Source of the DNA: Vulgatibacter incomptus
GTDB taxonomy: Bacteria > Myxococcota > Myxococcia > Myxococcales > Vulgatibacteraceae
Length of the DNA: 64,000 nt
Direction of reading: 5' to 3'
Assembly: GCF_001263175.1 (NCBI RefSeq)
Contig: NZ_CP012332.1
Location: 800,001-864,000 of the forward strand
Below, in pieces: positions 42,334-49,283 of the stretch (within the stretch, counting starts at the first letter, position 1; each line of letters opens with the position of its first letter). A model generated the notes under the pieces. It was not told where the DNA came from. It ran no database searches and worked only from the letters and a program-made list of their open reading frames with translations. Made by a program: the position numbers and the translations under genes.

Positions 42334-43416
42334 TTAGATCTCCGTGAAGTGGGCCAGGGCCTTGAGCTCGACCGTGGTCTCGAAGGCGAAGACCCGGGCC
42401 GTGCCGTTAGACGGATCACCGTCGAGGTCGAGCCCGTCGTGGACGTCCCGTCGCTCGGGACCGACGACCTTGAACGAAATGCGGACGGTCCGGATGCGAT
42501 TGCGATCCAGCACCATTCGGAGGTCCGAGTTGGCGTTGCTAGCTTGCATGCCGGCGCTGCCGGTGGCCAGGAGCTGGGGGGCGCTGGTGTTTCCCGGCTC
42601 GAGGCCCACGATCTGCGCGGGACGGTTCGGCGCGTAGGGTGGGGCGGGCTCGAAGGCGCCGGGATCACCCGGGGCGAAGAAACGCAGCGGCGGCGTGAGG
42701 AAGGCGTTGTTCAGGGTCGTGGTGCGCGCGGAGAGGCTCCCTGTGAACTGACCGGACCGCGTGAGCACCTGGTACATGAAGAGCGAGTGGTCGTAACGAT
42801 GATCGATTTCGCTCGGATCCACCGGGTTCGGTCGCATCTGGTCGTCGAGGAGCACGTTGTCGAGGACGACCACGGTCTCGCTCGGGCTGGGGTTGGTCCC
42901 ACGAAAAAACGCGAAGGGGTTGAGTACCCGCTCGATCCGGCCGAGGTAGCCTCTGCGCCCGTCGCCGAGCGTCGCCGGCGTCGTCGATCTCGGCACGAAG
43001 CGGTAGGCCACCACGTTCTCCGGCTCCTGGTCGAACGGGCGGGCGGTGGACGGAGGGGTGTCCCCGGTCCGTCCGCGGCTCGGCAGGTCGTCGCTTCCCA
43101 CCCAGGTGTTCCGCCCGATCACGACCTGCCACGGGTGGGCGTCCACGATCGCCGGACAGTTGAACTCGGAGGCGGGGTGGAGCTGCGCGATGCAGTCGCC
43201 GGGCAACATCGCGTACGAATCCCCGGCACCGCGGATGTCCCGAGCCATGAGCTCCATCGCGAGGCGCGCGGAGGACGTCAGGTCGTTGATTTCGGCCTGT
43301 CGTGCGGCCGTCCGCTGGAGGGTCGTCAGGGTCAGAAACCCGCCTGCGATCACCAGGAGAGACATGGTGCCGGCGACGGTCAGCTCGATCAGGGTGAAGC
43401 CGCGCGATCGTCCCAT
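42334..43416 (-). CDS. pilW: PilW-type minor pilin
   Basis: A 360-aa protein with a class III signal MGRSRGFTLIELTVAGTMSL (Glu5 present) followed by a long periplasmic domain with SSARLAMELMARDIRGAGDS, the conserved 'R/L-x-x-D-I-R-x-A-G' block of PilW. One disulfide-forming pair (DCIAQ, FNC) is near the start. It follows pilV after one base and precedes pilX. Confidence 0.87.
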   Translation of the reverse strand: MGRSRGFTLIELTVAGTMSLLVIAGGFLTLTTLQRTAARQAEINDLTSSARLAMELMARDIRGAGDSYAMLPGDCIAQLHPASEFNCPAIVDAHPWQVVIGRNTWVGSDDLPSRGRTGDTPPSTARPFDQEPENVVAYRFVPRSTTPATLGDGRRGYLGRIERVLNPFAFFRGTNPSPSETVVVLDNVLLDDQMRPNPVDPSEIDHRYDHSLFMYQVLTRSGQFTGSLSARTTTLNNAFLTPPLRFFAPGDPGAFEPAPPYAPNRPAQIVGLEPGNTSAPQLLATGSAGMQASNANSDLRMVLDRNRIRTVRISFKVVGPERRDVHDGLDLDGDPSNGTARVFAFETTVELKALAHFTEI

Positions 43417-43417
43417 G

Positions 43418-43942
43418 TCAGGTCTCGGTCAGGAGGAGGTCGCTCATCGACCAGGAGGCGAAGCCGCCGTCCGGCCGGCGCCAGATCACGCGGACCCGGG
43501 CGTCGGTGGTGCCATCCGGCAGGTTCGCGCGGGCGAAGTCGCCAGAGTTGATTAGGAGGAGGCGGTAGCAGACCTGGAAGGTCTCGTCCTCCCGGCGGAA
43601 GGAGAAGGGGCCGTAGCCGTAGACGATGCCGTCGTCCAGGCCCTCGGGCTGGCAGCCCGCGCCGGCGGTCGTGCCAATTCGGTGGGGGAGCACGTCGAAC
43701 TTCCATGCCTCCAACGTGGTGAGGTCCTCCGTGCTCTTTCGGGCGCCGTCGTAGCGCACCTCGGCCCGCAAGCGCTCGACGATGTCCTGGGCCAGCTGCT
43801 GCGCGGCGGTGAGCTTGCGAGCGGTGGCCGCACGCCGAATGGAGAGGGTGATCAGGGAGGCAGTGGATAGCATCCCGATCGCGAGGATCGCCATGGCGAC
43901 GAGGACCTCGATCAAAGTGAACCCGCGGGATCGAGCGTGCAT
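43418..43942 (-). CDS. pilV: PilV-type minor pilin
   Basis: A 174-aa protein, MHARSRGFTLIEVLVAMAIL, with PilV-like continuation AIGMLSTASLITLSIRRAATA and later QLAQDIVERLRAE. ATG 43942 overlaps the upstream stop (TAATG) and has GGGAG in front; a GTG at 43951 is an alternative. The mature domain has one Cys pair (AGC, VCY). Confidence 0.87.
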   Translation of the reverse strand: MHARSRGFTLIEVLVAMAILAIGMLSTASLITLSIRRAATARKLTAAQQLAQDIVERLRAEVRYDGARKSTEDLTTLEAWKFDVLPHRIGTTAGAGCQPEGLDDGIVYGYGPFSFRREDETFQVCYRLLLINSGDFARANLPDGTTDARVRVIWRRPDGGFASWSMSDLLLTET

Positions 43943-44565
43943 TACGGACACTCCCAGCCGCTACCGTCGCCTTTGGCGCGGTAGACCTTCGTCCTGCCCG
44001 TGAGGTTCGCGATCCGCACGGCGTAGGTCCGCGAAGGAGAGGGATCGTCCCTGCCCGACACCACCAGCGAGTCGCCGGCGGGGTCGAAATCGGAGGTCCG
44101 GACCTCCCCCGACGGATAGAAGGAGATGATTCGTTGCCCGGTACAGAGGGAGCAATTTGGAACAGGAGCCGGATCCGTCGGGCACTTGGGAGGAGCGATC
44201 ACCGTTCCGCCCGAGAGCTGGACCCCTCGGTACTCGGTCGCGAAGCAGACCGAATCGTATGTGGTCACGTCCCCTGTTTCGGGGTCGGTGCTCTGGACGT
44301 CGTACCGGGGCAGGCAGCCCGAGCCGCTGTTCGTGAAGATCACGTCCACCGCTCGGTTGATCCGCGCGGCTATAGCCCCCGCCTGTCCGAATCGGGCCTG
44401 GAGCTCCTGCGCGGCGGCCCGGATACGGCCACCCACGATGAAGCTCTGCATCTGCCAGACCGTAAGGCCGACCAGGATTCCGACGAGCACGAAGCCAAGC
44501 ATCAGCTCGATAAGGGTGAAGCCGCGATTCGGTCTCGCAGCGCCTTTCGAAGAAAAAGAGTTCAT
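43942..44565 (-). CDS. fimU: FimU/GspH-type minor pilin
   Basis: A 207-aa protein with an unusually long basic leader before the cleavage site (MNSFSSKGAARPNRG/FTLIELMLG) and a GspH-like region (QELQARFGQAGAIAARINRAV, VIFTNSGSGCLPRYDV). Six cysteines are present, including CSLC. Its start overlaps the stop of the upstream TPR lipoprotein gene by ATGA (44562-44565). In Pseudomonas FimU couples the minor pilin tip to the major pilin. Confidence 0.85.
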   Translation of the reverse strand: MNSFSSKGAARPNRGFTLIELMLGFVLVGILVGLTVWQMQSFIVGGRIRAAAQELQARFGQAGAIAARINRAVDVIFTNSGSGCLPRYDVQSTDPETGDVTTYDSVCFATEYRGVQLSGGTVIAPPKCPTDPAPVPNCSLCTGQRIISFYPSGEVRTSDFDPAGDSLVVSGRDDPSPSRTYAVRIANLTGRTKVYRAKGDGSGWECP

Positions 44566-45233
44566 CGTCCGGCCTCTCCAGCCGCTGGCGGGAATCCAAC
44601 ATCCGGGCCGCCCTCCGGCCCGGGCGCGTCGCAGGTCTCCCGAGGCACCTCGCCGGCCAGCCGGAGGGTGCGGAGCGGGTGGCCGCCCACCAGCAGCCGG
44701 CCGCGGTCGTCCAGCGGGGCCCGGACACCCGAACGCTGCGCCACCAGGGCCACGAGCTGTACGAAGCGTACGTCGCCCTGGATCGACTCGAAGCCGCCCC
44801 CGGTTAGCAGCTCGGGATCCGTCAGCCCCAGCTCGACCGCCCGCCGAAGCGACGCCATCGCGGCTTCCGCTTCTCCGAGGTGCTCCTGGGCGTGGGCCAG
44901 GGCGACGTGCCCCTCGGCGTCATTCGGAGCGACTGCGAGAAAGCGTTCGAAAAGCCCCTTCGCCTCCGCGCCCTGCGAAAGCGCAAGGTGTGCCAGCCCG
45001 CCGTTGTAGAGCGCCTTTCGATTCCCCGGGTCCAGGCGCAGCGCCTCATCGAAGCGCCCCAGCGCCGCCGGGATCTGGCCCCCCCGAGCCAATGCCAGGC
45101 CCTCCGCTGCCAGCCGCTCCGCTGGCATGTCGCCTGCGGTGTCCGCGCCCGGACACGCCGAGAGCGCGGCCAGCAGGAGGGCAGCAGCCATTTGCCGGAA
45201 TCGATAGGGAAGGGAGAATGCGCAGCGGAACAT
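44562..45233 (-). CDS. TPR lipoprotein at the head of the minor pilin operon
   Basis: A ~223-aa protein with a basic start, a hydrophobic stretch and lipobox LSAC (from ATG 45233, Cys at about 27). The mature part has three to four TPR units (AALGRFDEALRLDPGNRKAL, AKGLFERFLAVAPNDAEGHV, AEAAMASLRRAVELGL) and a C-terminal non-TPR stretch. Starts at TTG 45251 and ATG 45191 are also possible; 45191 would leave the signal without a positive charge. Myxococcus uses the TPR lipoprotein Tgl to assemble PilQ; this gene is of similar type but linked to minor pilins, so homology to Tgl is only a suggestion. Confidence 0.75.
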   Translation of the reverse strand: MFRCAFSLPYRFRQMAAALLLAALSACPGADTAGDMPAERLAAEGLALARGGQIPAALGRFDEALRLDPGNRKALYNGGLAHLALSQGAEAKGLFERFLAVAPNDAEGHVALAHAQEHLGEAEAAMASLRRAVELGLTDPELLTGGGFESIQGDVRFVQLVALVAQRSGVRAPLDDRGRLLVGGHPLRTLRLAGEVPRETCDAPGPEGGPDVGFPPAAGEAGR

Positions 45234-45362
45234 TGGGGCGGGTACTGGCAAGAACCGCGCCGCTCAGATGGGCCCAGCGATTCCGGTGGCTTGCAGACTC
45301 AGATTGCCTGCCCCTCGGCGCGGCCCTGCAAAGGCTGCGTAGCTTCTGCGCAGCACTTGCGG

Positions 45363-46154
45363 TCAGGGGAGGTCGCGGCGCTCGAAGACCATCGAGGTGA
45401 GGACGAGCAGGGCGGCCAGGTAACAGGTGCCGTATGCCGTGGCAGCCAGCGTATGGCTGGTGAGGATTTCCTGCTCGTGCACGAGCTTCGAGAGGGCCTC
45501 CAGCGTCACGAAGTCGGGGAGCGTGTAGTAGAGGCCGTCGCCCAGAGCGCGGGTGAGGGCCGACTCGCTCTTGCCCAGGAAGAAGCGCAGCTCGCCGGTG
45601 AGGTGGCCGGCCAGCGTGAGGCCGGTGGACGCGATGAACGCCACCGTGGACGAGGTGAAGGCCGAGAAGAAGACTGCAATTGCCGCGATGAGGGCGAGCT
45701 TGAGGAGGAGGAGGGCGAGGGTGGCCAGGTAGGCGGCGCCCGTGTACTGAAACGCGCCGTCGTGGCTGTAGGAGGCGATCATCGCCGTGGCGGCGACGGC
45801 CATCAGGGCCACGTTGAGGTAGACGGTGCCCACTACGCCCACGTATTTGCCGACGACGTACTGGGCGCGGGAGATTGGCCGAGCGAGGACGGGATAGGCG
45901 AGGCGGCGCTCCACCTCGCCCGCCACTGCGCGGACGCCGAGGAGGATCGCCATCGCGGCCCCGCCGATCGAGATCGCCGAGATCGAGAGGTCGGTGACGA
46001 TGCGCACCGGCCAGCCGAGGGTGACATTGGAGAGCACCGCCGAGAGGAGGATGAGCCCGATCCCGAAGGCGAGGACCCCGTAGAGGATCCGGTCTCGCAG
46101 GGACTCGTGGACGGTGACGCGGGCGATGGCGAGGAGGGCGCGGAGCTGGGTCAT
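45363..46154 (-). CDS. pilI: ABC-2 type permease, PilI-like
   Basis: A 263-aa inner-membrane protein with six hydrophobic segments (for example ILYGVLAFGIGLILLSAVL, VVGTVYLNVALMAVAATAM, AALLVLTSMVF). The ABC-2 family look and the neighbours pilA, pilG and pilH match Myxococcus PilI, needed for pilus assembly. The start codon overlaps the stop of pilG by ATGA. The ATPase partner (PilH) is encoded about 2 kb away on the other strand. Substrate unknown. Confidence 0.8.
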   Translation of the reverse strand: MTQLRALLAIARVTVHESLRDRILYGVLAFGIGLILLSAVLSNVTLGWPVRIVTDLSISAISIGGAAMAILLGVRAVAGEVERRLAYPVLARPISRAQYVVGKYVGVVGTVYLNVALMAVAATAMIASYSHDGAFQYTGAAYLATLALLLLKLALIAAIAVFFSAFTSSTVAFIASTGLTLAGHLTGELRFFLGKSESALTRALGDGLYYTLPDFVTLEALSKLVHEQEILTSHTLAATAYGTCYLAALLVLTSMVFERRDLP

Positions 46155-47035
46155 GGGGCGGCGAGGGCCTCGGGGACTGCCGCGGGACGATACACCATCA
46201 GCCGGCGGGGCAAGAGCGGGGAGGACACCGCGCCCGTCGCGGCGTCCAGGCGGATCGCTGCGGCGAGGGGCGAGGCGGCGATCCGGCGGGCCTCTGGATC
46301 CTCGAGGTCGGCGAGGGAGGCCGGCGGCGCGCCGTAGCGGGTGCGGTGATCGGCTACGGCCGACTCGAGGACGCAGAGGGCGCGCTCGGCCAGCATCTGC
46401 TCGCGGCGGCGCTCCAGCTCGTCGCGCAGGTGTGGATCGGCGGCGGAGTGGATCGCGAGCTCCAGCGCAGCGATGCCGTCGTCCAGGGTGTCGGCGCTGG
46501 CGAAGAGCCGAGCGGCGAGCTCGGGGAGGTAGCGGGGGCTGCCGGGGATCTTCGAGGCCTTCAGCACCAGCTCGGCCCCGCGATCGAGGTTCCCGAGCGC
46601 GCTCCAGTGGTTGAAGCCCGCGAAGAACGGGAGCTGCCAGCGCGATGGTACGTGAACGATGCCGCGCTCAAGGATCTCGTTGGAGGCTTCGAAGCGCCCG
46701 GCGCTGGAGAGCACCACACCGGCCGCCTCATAGGCGTAGCCGAATAGGGGATCGATCGTGGTGACGAGCTCGGCGAGGGGCTCGAGGTGCGGCCAGTGGT
46801 GGGTTTCTTCGCCCGGAGTGCCCACGTACTGAACCAGCTTGAGCCAGTAGAGGTCGGCAGCTGAGGTCGCGTGGCCCACCGAAGCAATGCGTGCCGTCTC
46901 GCCGTTTGCCAGGGGTGCGGCCCTGGCAATCGTCACGACGGACGAGATCGAGTGGCCGTGAGCGACGTGGGCGCCTGCCGCGAAGGTAAGGAGAGCGAGG
47001 ACCCAACGGGACCGCGCGACGAGGATGCAGCGCAT
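46151..47035 (-). CDS. pilG: PilG-like pilus accessory protein
   Basis: A 294-aa protein with one N-terminal membrane segment or signal (WVLALLTFAAGAHVAHGHSI) and a helical, TPR-like body (FGYAYEAAGVVLSSAGRFEA, ERGIVHVPSRWQLPFFAGFN). The assignment to PilG rests mainly on position: between pilA and pilI, coupled to pilI by ATGA. In Myxococcus pilG is required for pili although its function is not settled. Two Cys are seen (N-terminal and ~235). Confidence 0.68.
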   Translation of the reverse strand: MRCILVARSRWVLALLTFAAGAHVAHGHSISSVVTIARAAPLANGETARIASVGHATSAADLYWLKLVQYVGTPGEETHHWPHLEPLAELVTTIDPLFGYAYEAAGVVLSSAGRFEASNEILERGIVHVPSRWQLPFFAGFNHWSALGNLDRGAELVLKASKIPGSPRYLPELAARLFASADTLDDGIAALELAIHSAADPHLRDELERRREQMLAERALCVLESAVADHRTRYGAPPASLADLEDPEARRIAASPLAAAIRLDAATGAVSSPLLPRRLMVYRPAAVPEALAAP

Positions 47036-47058
47036 CGGACAGGTGGGACCTCGACATC

Positions 47059-47092
47059 AAAAGGGACACCGTGAAGTTTCACGGCGTCCCTT
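47059..47092 (-). terminator. Hairpin terminator or attenuator between pilA and pilG
   Basis: Reading on the minus strand, a nearly perfect 15-bp stem (one G-U pair), arms 47078-47092 and 47061-47075, is followed by TTTTGATG. It would release most pilA transcripts and let some reach pilG-pilI. Confidence 0.72.
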
Positions 47093-47114
47093 CGAGTTGC
47101 ATTGACGGTGGGTC

Positions 47115-47660
47115 TTAGTAGACGCCGTCCGCCACGGCCTTTCCAACCTGACCGACAGGGACATTCGCTGAATCAGTGCAATCGGCAGCATTCACGCCCG
47201 GTTCGGGGGCATCCGCCGTTCCGTCTGCCTGGAGGGGGGCCATCTGGACCATCCAGCACTGCGGGACCGTGTCGACGTCCAGGTCTGCAACCGCATCTGC
47301 CGTGAAGCGATTCACGGCAGCGGCGACCGCGTACGAGAAGTAGACCTTACCCTCCGGGCGCCACCCGAGATCCGACCATCCCGTGATATTGCCGGAAACG
47401 TCGAAGTTGTCCTTCTGACCGCTATCGTTCATCGTTGCAGGATTGGCGCCCGCCGCCACGTAGGTATCCTTGTAGCCGTAGTACGCGATCTCGGAGGTCT
47501 TGATCGCGGACAGGTTGACGGCCGCCTCGCCCGACTTGGCGCGGAGCTGGTAGCGGAGGAAGTTCGGGATCGCGATGGCGGCCAGGATGCCAATGATGGC
47601 CACCACGATCATGAGCTCGATGAGGGTGAAGCCGCGGGCGTTCTTCTTCAGCTGGTTCAC
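47115..47660 (-). CDS. pilA: Major type IV pilin PilA (type IVa)
   Basis: The pilus structural subunit, 181 aa. The leader MNQLKKNARG ends in Gly and is cut before FTLIELMIVVAIIGILAAIAIPNF, with Glu5 and the standard hydrophobic helix. The globular domain has two C-terminal Cys (QCW and ADC) framing a D-loop. GTG 47660 is preferred because GGAG lies six bases upstream and gives a ten-residue leader; an ATG at 47672 gives a 14-residue leader with GAGGA directly abutting it. A sigma-54 promoter lies upstream and a hairpin follows the gene. Confidence 0.95.
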   Translation of the reverse strand: MNQLKKNARGFTLIELMIVVAIIGILAAIAIPNFLRYQLRAKSGEAAVNLSAIKTSEIAYYGYKDTYVAAGANPATMNDSGQKDNFDVSGNITGWSDLGWRPEGKVYFSYAVAAAVNRFTADAVADLDVDTVPQCWMVQMAPLQADGTADAPEPGVNAADCTDSANVPVGQVGKAVADGVY

Positions 47661-47672
47661 GTTCGTCTCCAT

Positions 47673-47988
47673 TCCTCGCCCATCTGTTGGATGGCCGCCG
47701 TAAGGCTGCGGACCTGGGCGAGACGGCCTGCGCTCTGTGCAGGAGGGGTGCCAGCATGCGGGCAGGCGGCCAAGCGGTCAACTTTCCTGCATTTCGCGCC
47801 CGTCTTGCTGCGCTGGGCTGCCTGGAAGCGTCGATCGCTCGCTGGCTTGTGCCGTAAAACGTCAGCCACCGTGCACCTTAGGCTCGCCGGTCGGAAAGGC
47901 CCTTGCGCCTTCCGGCTGCCCTTCGCCCCAGAAAATGGGCGATAGCGGACATCTTGGTATAGCCTCCCGCTCCGGAGAAGGAGGCGAG
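47673..47988. other. pilA-pilH divergent intergenic region (316 bases)
   Basis: No gene is seen. It contains the sigma-54 promoter of pilA (47738-47753) and an inverted repeat around 47892-47918 (CGGAAAGGC with GCCTTCCG) that could be a binding site or hairpin. The upstream part (to ~47900) is where PilR sites would be expected; no consensus site was recognised. Confidence 0.6.
47738..47753 (-). promoter_or_regulatory. Sigma-54 promoter of pilA
   Basis: On the minus strand TGGCACCCCTCCTGCA: GG at -24 and GC at -12 with exactly ten bases between, and TGGCAC/TGCA matching the consensus halves. The expected transcript start is near 47727, about 67 bases before the GTG start. PilR (encoded nearby) is a sigma-54 activator. 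Confidence 0.82.
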
Positions 47989-48957
47989 ATGCCGGACGAA
48001 ATCCTCGTGACCCGCGGCCTGACCAAGGTTTTCCACCTCGGCCTGCGCCGCCGGAGGGTAGTGGCGGTGCAGGGACTCGACCTCTCGGTCGAACGGGGCG
48101 AGATCTATGGCTTCCTTGGGCCAAACGGAGCGGGGAAGAGCACCACGATCAAGATGCTGATGGGCCTCATCACCCCCACGTCGGGAGAGGCCTCGATTTT
48201 CGGTCAGCCGATCGGCGCGACCCGCGCCCGCGCGCACCTGGGATTTCTTCCGGAGAACCCCTATTTCCACGACTTCCTGACGCCCGAGCAGCTACTGGCC
48301 TTCGCGGGCCGTCTCGGTGGGCTCTCGTCCTCGACGCTGGCCGAGCGGATCCCCCGGCTCCTCGACCTGGTGGGACTTGGCAAGGCTCGGAAGATGCCGC
48401 TGCGCCGCTTCTCGAAGGGCATGGTCCAGAGGGCGGGCATCGCCCAGGCGCTCGTCGGCGATCCTGCCCTCGTCGTCCTGGACGAGCCCATGAGCGGTCT
48501 CGATCCAATTGGCCGCAAGGACGTCCGCGAGGTGATCTTCCGCCTCAAGGAGGAGGGGAAGACGGTCTTCTTCTCGTCGCACATCCTCCCCGACGTGGAG
48601 GCGATATGCGACAGGGTGGGTCTGATGCTCCACGGCAGACTTCGCGAGCAGGGTCGCCTCGACGAGCTCCTCACCGCCCGTGCCCGTGCCGTGGACGTGA
48701 TCGCCGAGGCGATCCCGGCGTCTCTTGCCGCCAGCTTTCGCGAGCGGGCGATGCGCTCTCTTCCGAAGGGCAACGGCTGGGCGCTCACTTTCTCCGAAGA
48801 AGCGGAGGCCGATGAGGCGGTCCGCGCCCTCGTTCTCGGCGGTGCCCGAATCGTTTCGGTGGCCCGCCACCGCGAAACGCTCGAGGACCTCTTCATGCGC
48901 AAGGCCGACGAGGCCGGTGCCGCCCACGCGAGGGGCGAGGAATCGGCCTCGGCGTAG
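47989..48957 (+). CDS. pilH: ABC transporter ATPase, PilH-like
   Basis: A 322-aa cytoplasmic ATPase: Walker A FLGPNGAGKSTTIKML (~40-55), Q-loop, ABC signature as RFSKGMVQRAGIAQAL, Walker B ALVVLDEPMSGLDP and the H-loop SSHILPDVEAI. The C-terminal ~90 residues resemble the drug-ABC ATPase extension. GGAGG precedes ATG 47989. It is divergent from pilA and the partner of the PilI-like permease; together with PilG they form the ABC system that Myxococcus needs for pilus assembly. Confidence 0.85.
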   Translation: MPDEILVTRGLTKVFHLGLRRRRVVAVQGLDLSVERGEIYGFLGPNGAGKSTTIKMLMGLITPTSGEASIFGQPIGATRARAHLGFLPENPYFHDFLTPEQLLAFAGRLGGLSSSTLAERIPRLLDLVGLGKARKMPLRRFSKGMVQRAGIAQALVGDPALVVLDEPMSGLDPIGRKDVREVIFRLKEEGKTVFFSSHILPDVEAICDRVGLMLHGRLREQGRLDELLTARARAVDVIAEAIPASLAASFRERAMRSLPKGNGWALTFSEEAEADEAVRALVLGGARIVSVARHRETLEDLFMRKADEAGAAHARGEESASA

Positions 48958-49283
48958 CTTGAATCGCGATCGAGCCGGCTACCGGCGGCTGCAAGATCCA
49001 GTTGTAGTCGGAGGTCCCTGTCGGTGTAGGGGATCGTAACTGCGCCTGTCGTGCGTTTCGCTCGAGCGTCCGCATGGACACGGCTGAGCTTGGTTCGATA
49101 TCCTACACGATGGGCGGGATACCGGTGACGGCGACCCCGGCGGCGTTGGGCGAGACGCCGCGCGGGCCCATGTAGGACAGACGGTTGTGCGCGGCACTCC
49201 CCGCTGCGCTGGCGGAGTCGTGCGTGGATCGAGAAGGTCTTCAGGATCTTGGCGGTGGCGTCGCCCTCGGCGCCGTCGAGCTC
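48958..49283. other. Gap with possible decayed minus-strand coding sequence
   Basis: About 326 bases between pilH and the sulfatase gene. No intact gene is seen, but on the minus strand two short stretches have protein-like composition and codon bias: one ending PNAAGVAVTGIPPIV-stop (near 49109-49180), the other reading SDYNWILQPPVAGSIAI (near 48968-49018). They are in frames broken by stops, as in a degraded gene. This is a weak inference. Confidence 0.35.

Noticed and set aside
45252-45362. Sigma-54 promoter for the minor pilin operon
   Set aside because: A GG...GC pair exists on the minus strand but with 12 instead of 10 bases between.
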